Assembly (NCBI GenBank): GCA_005878835.1
Contig: VBMV01000048.1
Span: forward strand, 4,427-68,426
Length of the DNA: 64,000 bases
Source: Gammaproteobacteria bacterium
GTDB taxonomy: Bacteria > Pseudomonadota > Gammaproteobacteria > Steroidobacterales > Steroidobacteraceae
Direction: 5' to 3'
In this document: positions 7,434-16,175 of the stretch, piece after piece
Layout of the letters: the number at the start of each line of letters is the position of its first letter
Numbering within the stretch: the stretch's first letter is position 1
Made by a program: the position numbers and the translations under genes
The notes under the pieces: model-generated
Database searches by the model: none
What the model was told of the DNA's origin: nothing
Seen by the model: the letters and a program-made list of their open reading frames with translations, nothing else

Positions 7434-10100
7434 ATGCGCCGCGTCGCGGTCGGCATTCAGACATTCTCGATTGGGGTCTGCGTGGGGATGCTTTGTGCGG
7501 CCGGGGCGCGGGGCGCGCCCGCGGAAGGGCCCGCAGTCGGGACTCAGACTGCCGACGAGCTCGATGAGGTTGTTGTGACCGGCAGTCACATCCACGGCAC
7601 CGACGCCGCGGGCTCCAAGCTGCTCGTCATCACTCGTGAGCAGATCGACGCCAGTGGCTACGAGCGGATCGAGGACGTGCTGGCAACCGTGACGCAGAAT
7701 TTCAGCCGGACCAACGCTGCAACCCGCGACGGAGACGAGATCAACAACTACGATAACCGCGGCGCCGAAGTGCAATTGCGCGGACTGGGGCTCGGCACCA
7801 CCTTGACGTTGGTGAACGGTCAGCGTCAGGGAGCCAGCGGCTATCAGGGTTCGTTCGTCGATATCTCAAGTATCCCGGCCTCGGCGGTCGAACGCATCGA
7901 GATTCTGCCGGAGGGTGCCTCTGCGCTCTATGGCGCAGATGCCATCGGTGGCGTCGTGAATGTCATTCTTCGCAAAGACTTCGAAGGCTTCGAAGCGCGC
8001 GCGCGGGCGTCGACCGCGGGCGGAGACGCCACCGAGCGGACCATCGCGGGGCTCTGGGGTCACGCCGGGCCGGACGGGCACGCGCTGCTCGGCTTTCAAT
8101 ATGACGACAGCCGTGCCCTGGCATGCAGCGCAAGGACCTATTGCGCGGCCAATGGTGATTTTCGGCGCTTTGGCGGCAGTGACCTGCGCGGCGTCGGCGG
8201 CAACCCCGGCACTATCCTCGATCCCGTCACACGCGCCATCCCGCGCGGCCAGGACGGATCGAATCTAACCGCCACACAGCTCATTCCGGGCACAGCCAAT
8301 TACACCAACTCCGTCATCGACAACGACATCCTGCCCCAGCAGGAAATGCGCAGCGTCTTCTTAAGTGCCGCCTACATGTTGTCGAGGCACTGGGAGCTAT
8401 CCGTCGACGGGCGCTACTCATCGCGCGAATTCGACTCCACGTTCCCACAACCCACCGGCACCTTCTTGGTACCGGCCAGCAATGCCTTCAACCATCTGGG
8501 CGGCCCGGTGCGTGTGGCCTACGATTTCACAGCAGATGTCGGGCCGGTTGTCGACCACGGACGAACCGAGACCTCATTCATATCGACGGGCATCAAGGGT
8601 GTGCTGCCGCGGGGGTGGCAACTGCGGCTCTCAACCGCCTATTCAAAATCGAGCACGAGATTCTTCGAGTATAACAACCTTAACACCGGCGCCATTGACG
8701 TCCTACTCGCCAGCGCCGACCCGGCAACCGCGCTCAACCTCTTTGGCGACGGCTCACACACCGCTCCCGCAACGCTTGCGGCCTTGCGCAATCAAAGCGT
8801 CGCTCTTGATTATCCGGATGAATTCACCACCGCCATGGCAAGTGTCATCGCGGACGGGACGTTGTTCACGGGGCCTGCGGGCCCCATCCGTTTTGCAGGT
8901 GGCGGCGACTTCCGCCGAGAGCACTCCGTGGGTCTGAGCGTTGCCCTTAGCCCCGAGAACCGCGGCAGAGACGCTGCGGCCGCGTTTGCCGAGCTCGCGA
9001 TACCGATTGCCGGCGCGGCAGCGAACTCAACGCTGAATCTTCTCGACTTGTCGCTTGCCGGCCGCTATGACCATTACAGCGACACCGCCAGCTCCTTCAA
9101 TCCCAAAGTGGGCTTGAGTTGGCGCCCATTCCGCATCCTCAAACTGCGCGGCAACTGGGGCACGTCATTCCGGCCGCCACCCTTTCTCTGGTCCAACCCC
9201 GACCTGATCGGCGACGGCGAAATAAGAGTCGTCAGCGATCCGAAGTCTCCGCAGGGGACACTGGCTCTCTTGCTATTCGGCACGCTGAAAGACCTGAAGC
9301 CCGAGACGGCGACAGCCTGGTCCGTCGGTGCGGACGTGGCGCCGCCGGCGGCACCGAATTTCTCCCTGTCCATGACGTACTTTGACATCGACTACAAGGG
9401 AAAGATCCGCAATGTAGGTCCAAACACGGCGGACTTTCTCGCTTTTGAGACGCAACTTGCGTCGTTGATCACGCGCAACCCGACGCAGGCGCAGATCGAT
9501 GCCGTCTGCCAAAGCGTCAGGAGGCTCTTCGGCACCGGCAATTGCAGTGAACCGATCGCCGTTATTATCGACGGCCGGTTTCGCAATCTCGCCAGGATCA
9601 AGACACGCGGAGTGGACTTCACCTTGGACTATGCCATCGACTCCGCAAGAGGCAGATGGGCTTTCGGTCTGAGCGGCACCTATACATTTGCCCAGGAACA
9701 ACAGATCACACCCACGGCGCCAGTCTTCGACTTGATCAATACGGTAGGCAGCCCCTTAAAACAGCGCTGGGCTGCGCACCTTTCATGGTCGTCAAGGGGC
9801 TGGACAGTCCAAACGACCGTCAACTTCTCCGGCGCGTACCTGGATCCGGGCTCCGTGCGAGAGCGGGGCGTCGATTCGTGGACGACGGTCGACTTCAACC
9901 TTGGCTATCGCGTCGAAGGTGGGCAGGGGTGGATCGCCAATACCCAATGCAATCTCGGCGTGAATAACCTCTTCGATCAATCCCCTCCCTTCATTGACCA
10001 ATTCGACCCGCTGGCCGGCGTCTTTGGCTACGACGCCGCCAATGCCTCGCTGGTCGGGCGACAGGTCAGCCTGCAGCTTGTGAAGCGCTGGGGGCCATGA
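7434..10100 (+). CDS. TonB-dependent outer membrane receptor
   Basis: 888 aa from ATG 7434, the first start after the upstream stop; the longer open frame from 6942 overlaps the regulator and is not credible. It has a signal peptide (MRRVAVGIQTFSIG...), then a TonB-box-like D-E-V-V-V-T-G-S motif, a plug domain (E-Q-I-D-A-S-G-Y, then L-R-G-L-G-L-G-T-T-L-T-L-V-N-G, then V-E-R-I-E-I-L-P-E-G-A-S-A-L-Y-G-A-D-A-I-G-G) and a beta-barrel ending in a strand with V-S-L-Q-L-V-K-R-W. It would import a siderophore, vitamin or other large solute using TonB energy. Substrate unknown; the adjacent CadC/TPR regulator probably controls it. Confidence 0.9.
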   Translation: MRRVAVGIQTFSIGVCVGMLCAAGARGAPAEGPAVGTQTADELDEVVVTGSHIHGTDAAGSKLLVITREQIDASGYERIEDVLATVTQNFSRTNAATRDGDEINNYDNRGAEVQLRGLGLGTTLTLVNGQRQGASGYQGSFVDISSIPASAVERIEILPEGASALYGADAIGGVVNVILRKDFEGFEARARASTAGGDATERTIAGLWGHAGPDGHALLGFQYDDSRALACSARTYCAANGDFRRFGGSDLRGVGGNPGTILDPVTRAIPRGQDGSNLTATQLIPGTANYTNSVIDNDILPQQEMRSVFLSAAYMLSRHWELSVDGRYSSREFDSTFPQPTGTFLVPASNAFNHLGGPVRVAYDFTADVGPVVDHGRTETSFISTGIKGVLPRGWQLRLSTAYSKSSTRFFEYNNLNTGAIDVLLASADPATALNLFGDGSHTAPATLAALRNQSVALDYPDEFTTAMASVIADGTLFTGPAGPIRFAGGGDFRREHSVGLSVALSPENRGRDAAAAFAELAIPIAGAAANSTLNLLDLSLAGRYDHYSDTASSFNPKVGLSWRPFRILKLRGNWGTSFRPPPFLWSNPDLIGDGEIRVVSDPKSPQGTLALLLFGTLKDLKPETATAWSVGADVAPPAAPNFSLSMTYFDIDYKGKIRNVGPNTADFLAFETQLASLITRNPTQAQIDAVCQSVRRLFGTGNCSEPIAVIIDGRFRNLARIKTRGVDFTLDYAIDSARGRWAFGLSGTYTFAQEQQITPTAPVFDLINTVGSPLKQRWAAHLSWSSRGWTVQTTVNFSGAYLDPGSVRERGVDSWTTVDFNLGYRVEGGQGWIANTQCNLGVNNLFDQSPPFIDQFDPLAGVFGYDAANASLVGRQVSLQLVKRWGP

Positions 10101-10176
10101 CCTGAGGCCGTCTCTCCTCACATAAGGCGTTTTGGCCGGCGTTTGCCGCCGCCTTCCCGCCTTCTTCCCGCAAATA

Positions 10177-10201
10177 GGAACCCGCCTTCCCGGAAGGTTC
10201 C
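10177..10201 (+). terminator. Inverted repeat after the TonB receptor gene, weak terminator candidate
   Basis: GGAACC (10177-10182) pairs with GGTTCC (10196-10201) around a loop that itself contains TTCC-CGGAA. It lies 77 nt after the receptor stop and before the next gene. There is no T-run, so termination is only a possibility. The rest of 10101-10292 shows nothing clear except GGGGAG ahead of the next start. Confidence 0.3.
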
Positions 10202-10292
10202 AGCAAGCCCCGCCCGCGACGTCTATACCGTCGATCACTGTCAGGCAGTGAATCGGTGACTCGCTGCCGTACTTGTCACGGGGAGAACGAAC

Positions 10293-13200
10293 ATGAAGTT
10301 TCCATGTCGTCACATTGCTCGAGCCGTCTGTCCTGCAGTCGTGCCGGCCACGCTCGCTACGGAAATCGGGAGAGCGCCGATGAGAGCCAAGGCTTTGCGC
10401 AAGGCCGCCTGGTTGCTCGCACTGAGCATGGCGGGCGCCGGGATCGCGCTGGCCTCAAATACCAGCTGGTTCGCCGTGGACACCACGTACGGGACCAACG
10501 GTGTGTCTGAAGCGCTGACCTCGACGAGTTACGGGCGGTCCAACGCGGTGGATCATAGCGACGTCAACCACCGTGTGTATTCGCTCGTCGGCGCGCACCC
10601 AAGCGGCTACGTTGGACCGTTCACGCTCACCCGACGGCTCAGCAGCGGCGCCATCGATACGGCCTTCGGCGCAAGCGGTGTGACGACCAGCTTCGCCAAC
10701 TACAACGACCCGAACTCAGTCAACGCATTCGACGCCCTGTGCATCGACCCGGTGACACACGGGCTCGTCCTGGCCGGTGAAGTCAAGGGCGGCGGGGTCA
10801 TAGTCGAGCGCTTGCTGCCGCCGGACGCCAACGGCGTCGCAGCGCTCGACACCAGTTTCAATCCGAACGGTGGGACGCCTGGGGTCGTGACGTGGACCAA
10901 ATCGCGGCCATGCTTAAACGTGCGGCCACGGGGATGCACGGTCCTCGGCGATCGGTCGATCTTTGTTGCTGGACCGGACGGCTCCGCGCCGAGCCGGTTG
11001 GCGATGGACATGGTATCGGCTGACGGCGACCCCTCTGGATTCACATTCTGCTGCAGGGCGGGGGTCGTGACTCCCACAGGCGACAACTGGGAGGGCGGCA
11101 GCCTCGAGTGGAACAGTTCGCAAACGATCAACCCGAATCTGATCATCATGGGTTCTGTCTCTCACAACGCCGTGCTGTACGCGGTCGACCCATGCACGGG
11201 CGCAGGGGATGCGAACGTCAACGGCAACGGCTTCCTGTCGGTGCCCGCGATCGATGGCCACACGTACAGCGATCCGATCGTCGGCGCAGTCCAGGGTGAC
11301 GGCAGCATTCTGCTGGCGCTACTCGCCAGCGACTCGCTGAACGCAGACCTAGTCGGCTGGAGCTACCCAGTCATGCCGAATGCCTGGCAAACCCCGACGG
11401 CCCCGGGGATGGTCACCGTTCCAGCCGGGGTCATGCTCGCGGGCGGAAGCTATCCGGCGCCGGTGCGGCAGGCGGACGGCACGATCCTCGTCGGGGCAGA
11501 AACGGCGACGAACCAGCAGGTGCTCTTCGCACTTCAGGGCGATGCGGCGCTTGGGTTCACCGTGGCGGCGCCCCGGGGGTTCTGCGGCACGGGTATGGGC
11601 GTGAAGGTACCGGACGTTGTGAACGAGACACAGTCAGAGGCAACCACGACTTTCACGAGTATCGGGCTCACGACGGGCACGGTCACTCAGCAGTCGAGCC
11701 GCGCGGTCACCTCCGGCCACGTGATCAGCGAGAACCCGGCGGCAGGCACGTGGGTGACAAGCGGTGCTGCAGTCTCCCTAGTGATATCGACGGGAAGCGG
11801 CACCGGCGGAAGCAGCGGCGGCGGTGGCAACGGAGGGGGCGGCAGCCTTGATTGGCTGCTTCTGAGTACGCTGGTTGGCGCGTGCGCGTGGCTTGCGCTC
11901 ACACGTTGTCAGAAAACGCAGGCGCGATCGCCAGACGAATCTCGATCTGCACAACTGATGATTTCGCCCATCCAATTTAGGGCGAAGTTCATCCTGCGCA
12001 CACTCGTCAGCGTAATCTCATTCGCGCTGCCCATCACCGGCTGGACTGCCAATCTCGGTCAAGTCTCGTCCGGGTCAACGAAATCGGGGGTTGGAGGGCC
12101 CGTCGGCTGGCGCTCGATCGGACCTGCACCGCCGGCGATCGAGGCGAACATCGCCGCGGATGCCCGCTCGCACACGATCTATATCGGCGCTACGGGCGGC
12201 GGGGTCATCAAGAGCACAGATGGCGGTGCCACGTTCCGAGCGGTCAATACGGGACTTCCGGCCGGGGGCACTATCTCGGGCCTGGTCATGGCGCCCGGCA
12301 ATCCGAACGTGGTCTATGTCAACACGCAATTCGACGGTCTCTACAAGACGGTTGACGGCGGCGCCCACTGGACCGGCGGTAGCTGGGGCGGCTTGACCCT
12401 GGTCATGGACCCGAACAACCCGGACGTTATGTACGGTGCTTCCGGTCCCATCGATTACCTCCTGAAGACCACAGACGGCGGCGCTACCTGGTCGTATGTG
12501 GCCGACGGCCTGGGCGACGCACTGGTATTCGCGATAGCCATCGACCCGCACAACAGCAACGTTCTGTATGCCGGCTCCGCGGGACAGGGCGCCTTCAAAT
12601 CGGCCGACGCGGGTACCACCTGGAAGCCCATCAGTATCGACTCCAATGTCAACGTGATCCTGGTTGATCCCGATAACAGCAGCGTCGTCTATGCCGGCAC
12701 CGATGGTCACGGGGTGTTCAGGAGCACCAACGGCGGCCGTTCGTTCGTGCGCATTGGCTCGCCTCGAGTCACGAGCATCCTGTCGCTGGCGAAGAGCGGC
12801 CAGACGCTGTACGCCGGCACCGCCACGCAGGGTGTGTCAGAGAGCATCGACGGCGGCAGGACCTGGAAGAATTCGCAGGTCTCCTCCGGCCTGGGCAATG
12901 TGCTCAGCGTCGACAGCCAGGGATCGGTCTACGTCGGCACCAATTTCGACGGCGCCTTCGTGCGCTCGGTCAGCGATTCCGATTGGCACCGGCTCGGTTG
13001 GAATCTGCTGAAGCGCTGTGCCTGCCAGGAAGGGGACTCGATTGCCATCGATCCGGGCGATCACAATCATCTGCTGCTCACGACCAATGGCGGTGGATTG
13101 CTCGCCAGCAACGACGGCGGACGCAGCTGGCACGACGGCGGCACTGAAGGCCTGACCAGCAACGGACCGCGTGTGGTGGCCTTCGATCCGCAGGACGCGC

Positions 13201-13955
13201 GCCGCGTGTACACCGGGTCGGTGTGGGGTGGGGGCCTCTACAGATCTGAGGATGGCGGCAGGCACTGGCAGCGCCGGAGGTTCGGTCCGGCCGACATCAC
13301 CGTCTATGGCATCGCGGTCGATCCGGTTGACCACTCGGTCTACGCCACCACTGTGGGCAACGCAGAGGGTCTGTGGAAGAGCACCGACTTCGGCAACAGC
13401 TTCACCCGCATCGACCGCGCTCCCAGTGCGCCCGCGGGGGTGTATCTGGGCTTCAGTGGTCCCACGGTGACGGTCGATCCGCACAATCATGCGACCGTCT
13501 ATTTCCCGGACAATGGCGGGCTGTGGCGCTCGCAGGATGCAGGCCGCACGTGGGTGGAAGTCGACGCTTCGGGCAACTTCACCAGCGTCACTGTCGATCC
13601 GATCGACTCGTCGATCGTGTACGCCGGCGGCTACTCTCTGCTTAAGAGCATAGACGGAGGCGCGACGTTCACACCCAAGAGTGTCGGCCTGCCTTTCGCG
13701 GCCGTGGCGGAAACCGGTTCATTGCAGATCGACCCCCGGCATCCGAACGTGCTCTACCTCGGCATGGAAGACGGCGGCGTGTTCAAGAGCACCGATGCCG
13801 CGGAGACCTGGTTCCCGATCAACCTCGGCTTTGGGGGCACCACGCACTACGACACGTCGATCACGGGCCTGGCGATGGATCCGGAAGAGCCCGACACGCT
13901 CTACGCGGTCACCTACTACCACGCGGTCTACAAGACCGTGAGCGGCGGGCGCTAG
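10293..13955 (+). CDS. Fused secreted protein: delta-60/PASTA/GlyGly-CTERM half plus 12-Asp-box propeller half
   Basis: One uninterrupted 1,220-codon frame. Part 1: signal peptide best read from M30 (ATG 10380, GGGAGAG ahead), delta-60-like repeats (I-D-T-A-F-G-A-S-G-V), a PASTA domain near residues 437-500 (V-P-D-V-V-N-E-T-Q), then a Gly/Ser run, S-L-D-W-L-L-L and one hydrophobic helix followed by charged residues, like a GlyGly-CTERM sorting tail (about 500-545). Part 2: from M556 (ATG 11958) a second signal-peptide-like segment, then 12 Asp-box motifs of the S-T-D-G-G-x-T-W kind, as in sortilin/BNR beta-propellers. Two surface proteins seem joined in frame. GGGGAG 8 nt before ATG 10293 makes that start possible too. 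Confidence 0.75.
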   Translation: MKFPCRHIARAVCPAVVPATLATEIGRAPMRAKALRKAAWLLALSMAGAGIALASNTSWFAVDTTYGTNGVSEALTSTSYGRSNAVDHSDVNHRVYSLVGAHPSGYVGPFTLTRRLSSGAIDTAFGASGVTTSFANYNDPNSVNAFDALCIDPVTHGLVLAGEVKGGGVIVERLLPPDANGVAALDTSFNPNGGTPGVVTWTKSRPCLNVRPRGCTVLGDRSIFVAGPDGSAPSRLAMDMVSADGDPSGFTFCCRAGVVTPTGDNWEGGSLEWNSSQTINPNLIIMGSVSHNAVLYAVDPCTGAGDANVNGNGFLSVPAIDGHTYSDPIVGAVQGDGSILLALLASDSLNADLVGWSYPVMPNAWQTPTAPGMVTVPAGVMLAGGSYPAPVRQADGTILVGAETATNQQVLFALQGDAALGFTVAAPRGFCGTGMGVKVPDVVNETQSEATTTFTSIGLTTGTVTQQSSRAVTSGHVISENPAAGTWVTSGAAVSLVISTGSGTGGSSGGGGNGGGGSLDWLLLSTLVGACAWLALTRCQKTQARSPDESRSAQLMISPIQFRAKFILRTLVSVISFALPITGWTANLGQVSSGSTKSGVGGPVGWRSIGPAPPAIEANIAADARSHTIYIGATGGGVIKSTDGGATFRAVNTGLPAGGTISGLVMAPGNPNVVYVNTQFDGLYKTVDGGAHWTGGSWGGLTLVMDPNNPDVMYGASGPIDYLLKTTDGGATWSYVADGLGDALVFAIAIDPHNSNVLYAGSAGQGAFKSADAGTTWKPISIDSNVNVILVDPDNSSVVYAGTDGHGVFRSTNGGRSFVRIGSPRVTSILSLAKSGQTLYAGTATQGVSESIDGGRTWKNSQVSSGLGNVLSVDSQGSVYVGTNFDGAFVRSVSDSDWHRLGWNLLKRCACQEGDSIAIDPGDHNHLLLTTNGGGLLASNDGGRSWHDGGTEGLTSNGPRVVAFDPQDARRVYTGSVWGGGLYRSEDGGRHWQRRRFGPADITVYGIAVDPVDHSVYATTVGNAEGLWKSTDFGNSFTRIDRAPSAPAGVYLGFSGPTVTVDPHNHATVYFPDNGGLWRSQDAGRTWVEVDASGNFTSVTVDPIDSSIVYAGGYSLLKSIDGGATFTPKSVGLPFAAVAETGSLQIDPRHPNVLYLGMEDGGVFKSTDAAETWFPINLGFGGTTHYDTSITGLAMDPEEPDTLYAVTYYHAVYKTVSGGR

Positions 13956-13958
13956 TCA

Positions 13959-13992
13959 GACACGGCGGTGACCTCACGGTCACCGCGGTGTC
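13959..13992 (+). terminator. Strong hairpin just after the propeller gene
   Basis: GACACGGCGGTGAC (13959-13972) pairs with GTCACCGCGGTGTC (13979-13992): 13 of 14 pairs, 6-nt loop. It starts 4 nt after the stop codon. No T-run follows, so it may be an RNA-stabilising or attenuating structure rather than a classic terminator. Confidence 0.5.
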
Positions 13993-14503
13993 ACACGTGT
14001 CCACTGCGGCGTGAGATTCAAACTCGACGAGAATTCTGTCACCGACGCTCGCGGCTGGTTTTCTGTCTGCGGCACGCGACCGACCTCGACGATTCACAAG
14101 CGACCGCCCAAGGGTTCCCGCTGAGATAGGTCAATGGCTTGAGCCAAGGCACTCCCCACCGGGCCGTGGGCCTGCGTGCGGAGGCGCAGCACTATGATCC
14201 CGGGGTACTGACTCGGCGGGTGCTGCTGGATATTGGCGAAGCCGATATCCAACGTAATCAGAGCGCGGCTTTCGAGCAGCTGAGCACGAGTCGAACCTGA
14301 CCAAAACCTACGACTCGTACACCACTCGCCGGGACGCGATCCACCGGCTGACCAGACCGGAGCGCACTTGCGCGCTTATAAGCGCAGCTGCGAACACATG
14401 GATTTCGTGATCAAGATCGGCAGAAGGTCGACCTTCTGCGCTTACCGTGCGCTTATAGCGGGCGAGCCAATCTGGGCGGCGACCGCTATCACTCTGATCT
14501 GAT
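13993..14503. other. Non-coding stretch with perfect palindromes
   Basis: No recognisable gene is found; the longest open stretches have no family I know. Two perfect palindromes stand out: GCGCTTATAAGCGC at 14372-14385 and a 20-bp one at 14420-14439. TGCGCTTA is repeated twice just after the latter. Confidence 0.4.
14420..14439. repeat. 20-bp perfect palindrome
   Basis: The sequence GCAGAAGGTCGACCTTCTGC is its own reverse complement with no loop. It lies 35 bp from another perfect palindrome (14372-14385) and about 65 bp from tRNA-Met. It may be a protein-binding site or part of a small palindromic repeat family. Confidence 0.6.
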
Positions 14504-14580
14504 TGGTGGAAAGGGAGGGACTCGAACCCTCGACCCCGGCATTATGAGTGCCGTGCTCTAACCAGCTGAGCTACCTTTCC
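14504..14580 (-). tRNA. tRNA-Met (CAT)
   Basis: On the minus strand the 77-nt sequence starts GGAAAGG and ends CCTTTCC-A-CCA with encoded CCA. The D-arm contains AGCTCAGCTGGTTAGAGC. The anticodon stem CGGCA/TGCCG encloses CTCATAA, giving anticodon CAT. The T-arm is GAGGG-TTCGAGT-CCCTC. The seven perfect acceptor pairs and D-arm sequence indicate elongator rather than initiator Met; tRNA-Ile2 (modified CAT) is a less likely alternative. Confidence 0.93.
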
Positions 14581-14618
14581 ACGAAGCGGCGCGCATTGTC
14601 CTCAGCCGCGCCCCGGGG

Positions 14619-14650
14619 TGTCAAACCTTGAACCCGACGTGCATGACGCC
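14619..14650 (-). repeat. Decayed copy of the ychF 3' end
   Basis: Bases 14619-14650 match the true ychF 3' end at 16174-16208: 26 of the first 29 bases are identical (TGTCAAAC, TTGAACC, GTGCATGACG blocks), including the stop codon and the last codons (V-M-H-x-x-F-x-V). With the decayed tRNA copy next door this marks an old tandem duplication. Confidence 0.7.
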
Positions 14651-14696
14651 TCTCTGCCTGGCTCCCACGGATCATCTATCTCACTGATTCCACTGG

Positions 14697-14760
14697 CTGA
14701 AGAGAGGGGCTCGAACCCTGGACCCGGAACCGTGAGTTGCGCTGGCACAGGAGCCTCCGC
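14697..14760 (-). pseudogene. Decayed tRNA-Met copy
   Basis: The block GAGGGGCTCGAACCCTGGAC matches the T-arm and variable region of the nearby tRNA-Met (GAGGGACTCGAACCCTCGAC), and a GAGT piece remains from the anticodon arm. The D-arm and acceptor no longer pair, so it is not a functional tRNA. Confidence 0.6.
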
Positions 14761-14834
14761 GATCCTGCGCCCCGGGCCAGAATCACGGGCGCACGAAGTG
14801 CGTCGGTCGATCGCAGCGATGTGAGGGCAGCCTG

Positions 14835-16145
14835 ATGAAGGAGTTGATTGGAGTCGTGGTTTGCCTCGCGCTGCCGATTTGCCCGGCGGTGAGTGCCCAG
14901 GCTACTCAGACAACGAAGGACAGGCCGTATTTCCCGTCGGCGGTAAACCAGACAGAGGCCGACGAATATACGCGCTATGAGCTGCTGGCTCCCGAGACCG
15001 CCAGCTTCAGGATTTACTACGAGGTGACCGCAACGACTGCGGGGGCGAAGTTTTTTTATAACCCCATTCGCAAGGGTAGTTCTGCCAGTGACGAGAGCGT
15101 CTACGACGCAATGCTCGGCACCCCACTGCACTTTGAGGTGGTCAGCGGTGTGGAGGCACGCAAAGACCGCTTGATGCCTGATGCGGATCCTGCGACCAAC
15201 TACATCAGAGTGACGCTCGCGCGGCCTGTGCCGGAACATGGCGAGAGCCGCATGGTGATCCTCAAGACCTATAAGGATGCGAACAGCTACTACCTGGATG
15301 GAAAGACGATCGTCTTCAATCGACCGCTCGGTATCAAGCGCAACAAAATCGTATTGCCCTCCGGATACGAGGCCGTGGGAATGACGGTGCCCTCGCAGAT
15401 CTTGACGGAGAAGGATGGGCGGATCGCGCTCAGCTTTCTGCATCCCGGGGCGGGCGAGGCGCCGCTCGTGCTGAGGGCAATCAAGGACGCGCAGGTGGGT
15501 GCGGCGGCATTGCCAAAGGCCTTGACCACGCAACGCAGCTGGGAGTCACCGTTTGAAGGGCAGACCGAGCAGGAACGGCTGTCCGAGCGGGCCCATCAGG
15601 ACCGCGAGATTGTCTACTTCCTGCAGCAGCCAGACACTCACGCGTTCAGCCTGTACCACGACTACACGGAAGCGCGTCCCGGGGTGAATGGCTACGCGAA
15701 TGTAGTTCGCGAGGGCAGCGTGGCCAGTCATCCTTCTGCGCGTGTTCTCGATACCGGAGAAGAGTTGCAGGCGCACGAGATGAGCGGCGCAGAGATGATA
15801 GCGTCGAAAATCAATGTGGGCGAAACGGTGGCCCCGACCGCTCGGGTGGTCGTGATTCCGTTCGCGCCGCTGCAGGCGGGGCAGACGTTGCGCTTGCGCA
15901 TTGCGGAGACCTACACGGCACCGCTGAGCTACCGCCTGGAAGGAGACGAGCTGGTCTTCGATCGTAGCCTGGGACGCCCGCGAAATGCCGTGGTGCTGCC
16001 GTCGGGTTGGTACTGCACGTTCAGCGCGGCTCCAGCGCTGGTGAGTCAGCTGCCGGACGGCAGGGTGCGGCTGGACTATTGGGATGATCGGCCCGAGGCG
16101 GTGGATGTGCTGCTCAAGGCACGGCGACGCGTCGGCGGGCAGTAG
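14835..16145 (+). CDS. Secreted protein with two tandem copies of an unknown domain
   Basis: 436 aa from ATG 14835 with GAGGGC ahead. A signal peptide (MKELIGVVVCLALPICPAVSA) leads to two similar halves about 213 residues apart: F58-R-I-Y-Y-E-V-T matches F271-S-L-Y-H-D-Y-T; R-K-G-S-S-A-S matches R-E-G-S-V-A-S; Y-L-D-G-K-T-I-V-F-N-R-P-L-G matches Y-R-L-E-G-D-E-L-V-F-D-R-S-L-G; L-P-S-G-Y (174) matches L-P-S-G-W (388). The domain looks beta-rich. No catalytic motif or named family is recognised. It probably acts in the periplasm or outside the cell. It sits between the decayed tRNA copy and the ychF 3' end and is convergent with ychF. Confidence 0.75.
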   Translation: MKELIGVVVCLALPICPAVSAQATQTTKDRPYFPSAVNQTEADEYTRYELLAPETASFRIYYEVTATTAGAKFFYNPIRKGSSASDESVYDAMLGTPLHFEVVSGVEARKDRLMPDADPATNYIRVTLARPVPEHGESRMVILKTYKDANSYYLDGKTIVFNRPLGIKRNKIVLPSGYEAVGMTVPSQILTEKDGRIALSFLHPGAGEAPLVLRAIKDAQVGAAALPKALTTQRSWESPFEGQTEQERLSERAHQDREIVYFLQQPDTHAFSLYHDYTEARPGVNGYANVVREGSVASHPSARVLDTGEELQAHEMSGAEMIASKINVGETVAPTARVVVIPFAPLQAGQTLRLRIAETYTAPLSYRLEGDELVFDRSLGRPRNAVVLPSGWYCTFSAAPALVSQLPDGRVRLDYWDDRPEAVDVLLKARRRVGGQ

Positions 16146-16175
16146 TTCTACGGGCGGGTACATCCCCGCTCAGTG

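Noticed and set aside
12190-13940. Repeated DNA resembling a repeat array
   Set aside because: The repeats are Asp-box codons of a propeller protein, not CRISPR or tandem DNA repeats.
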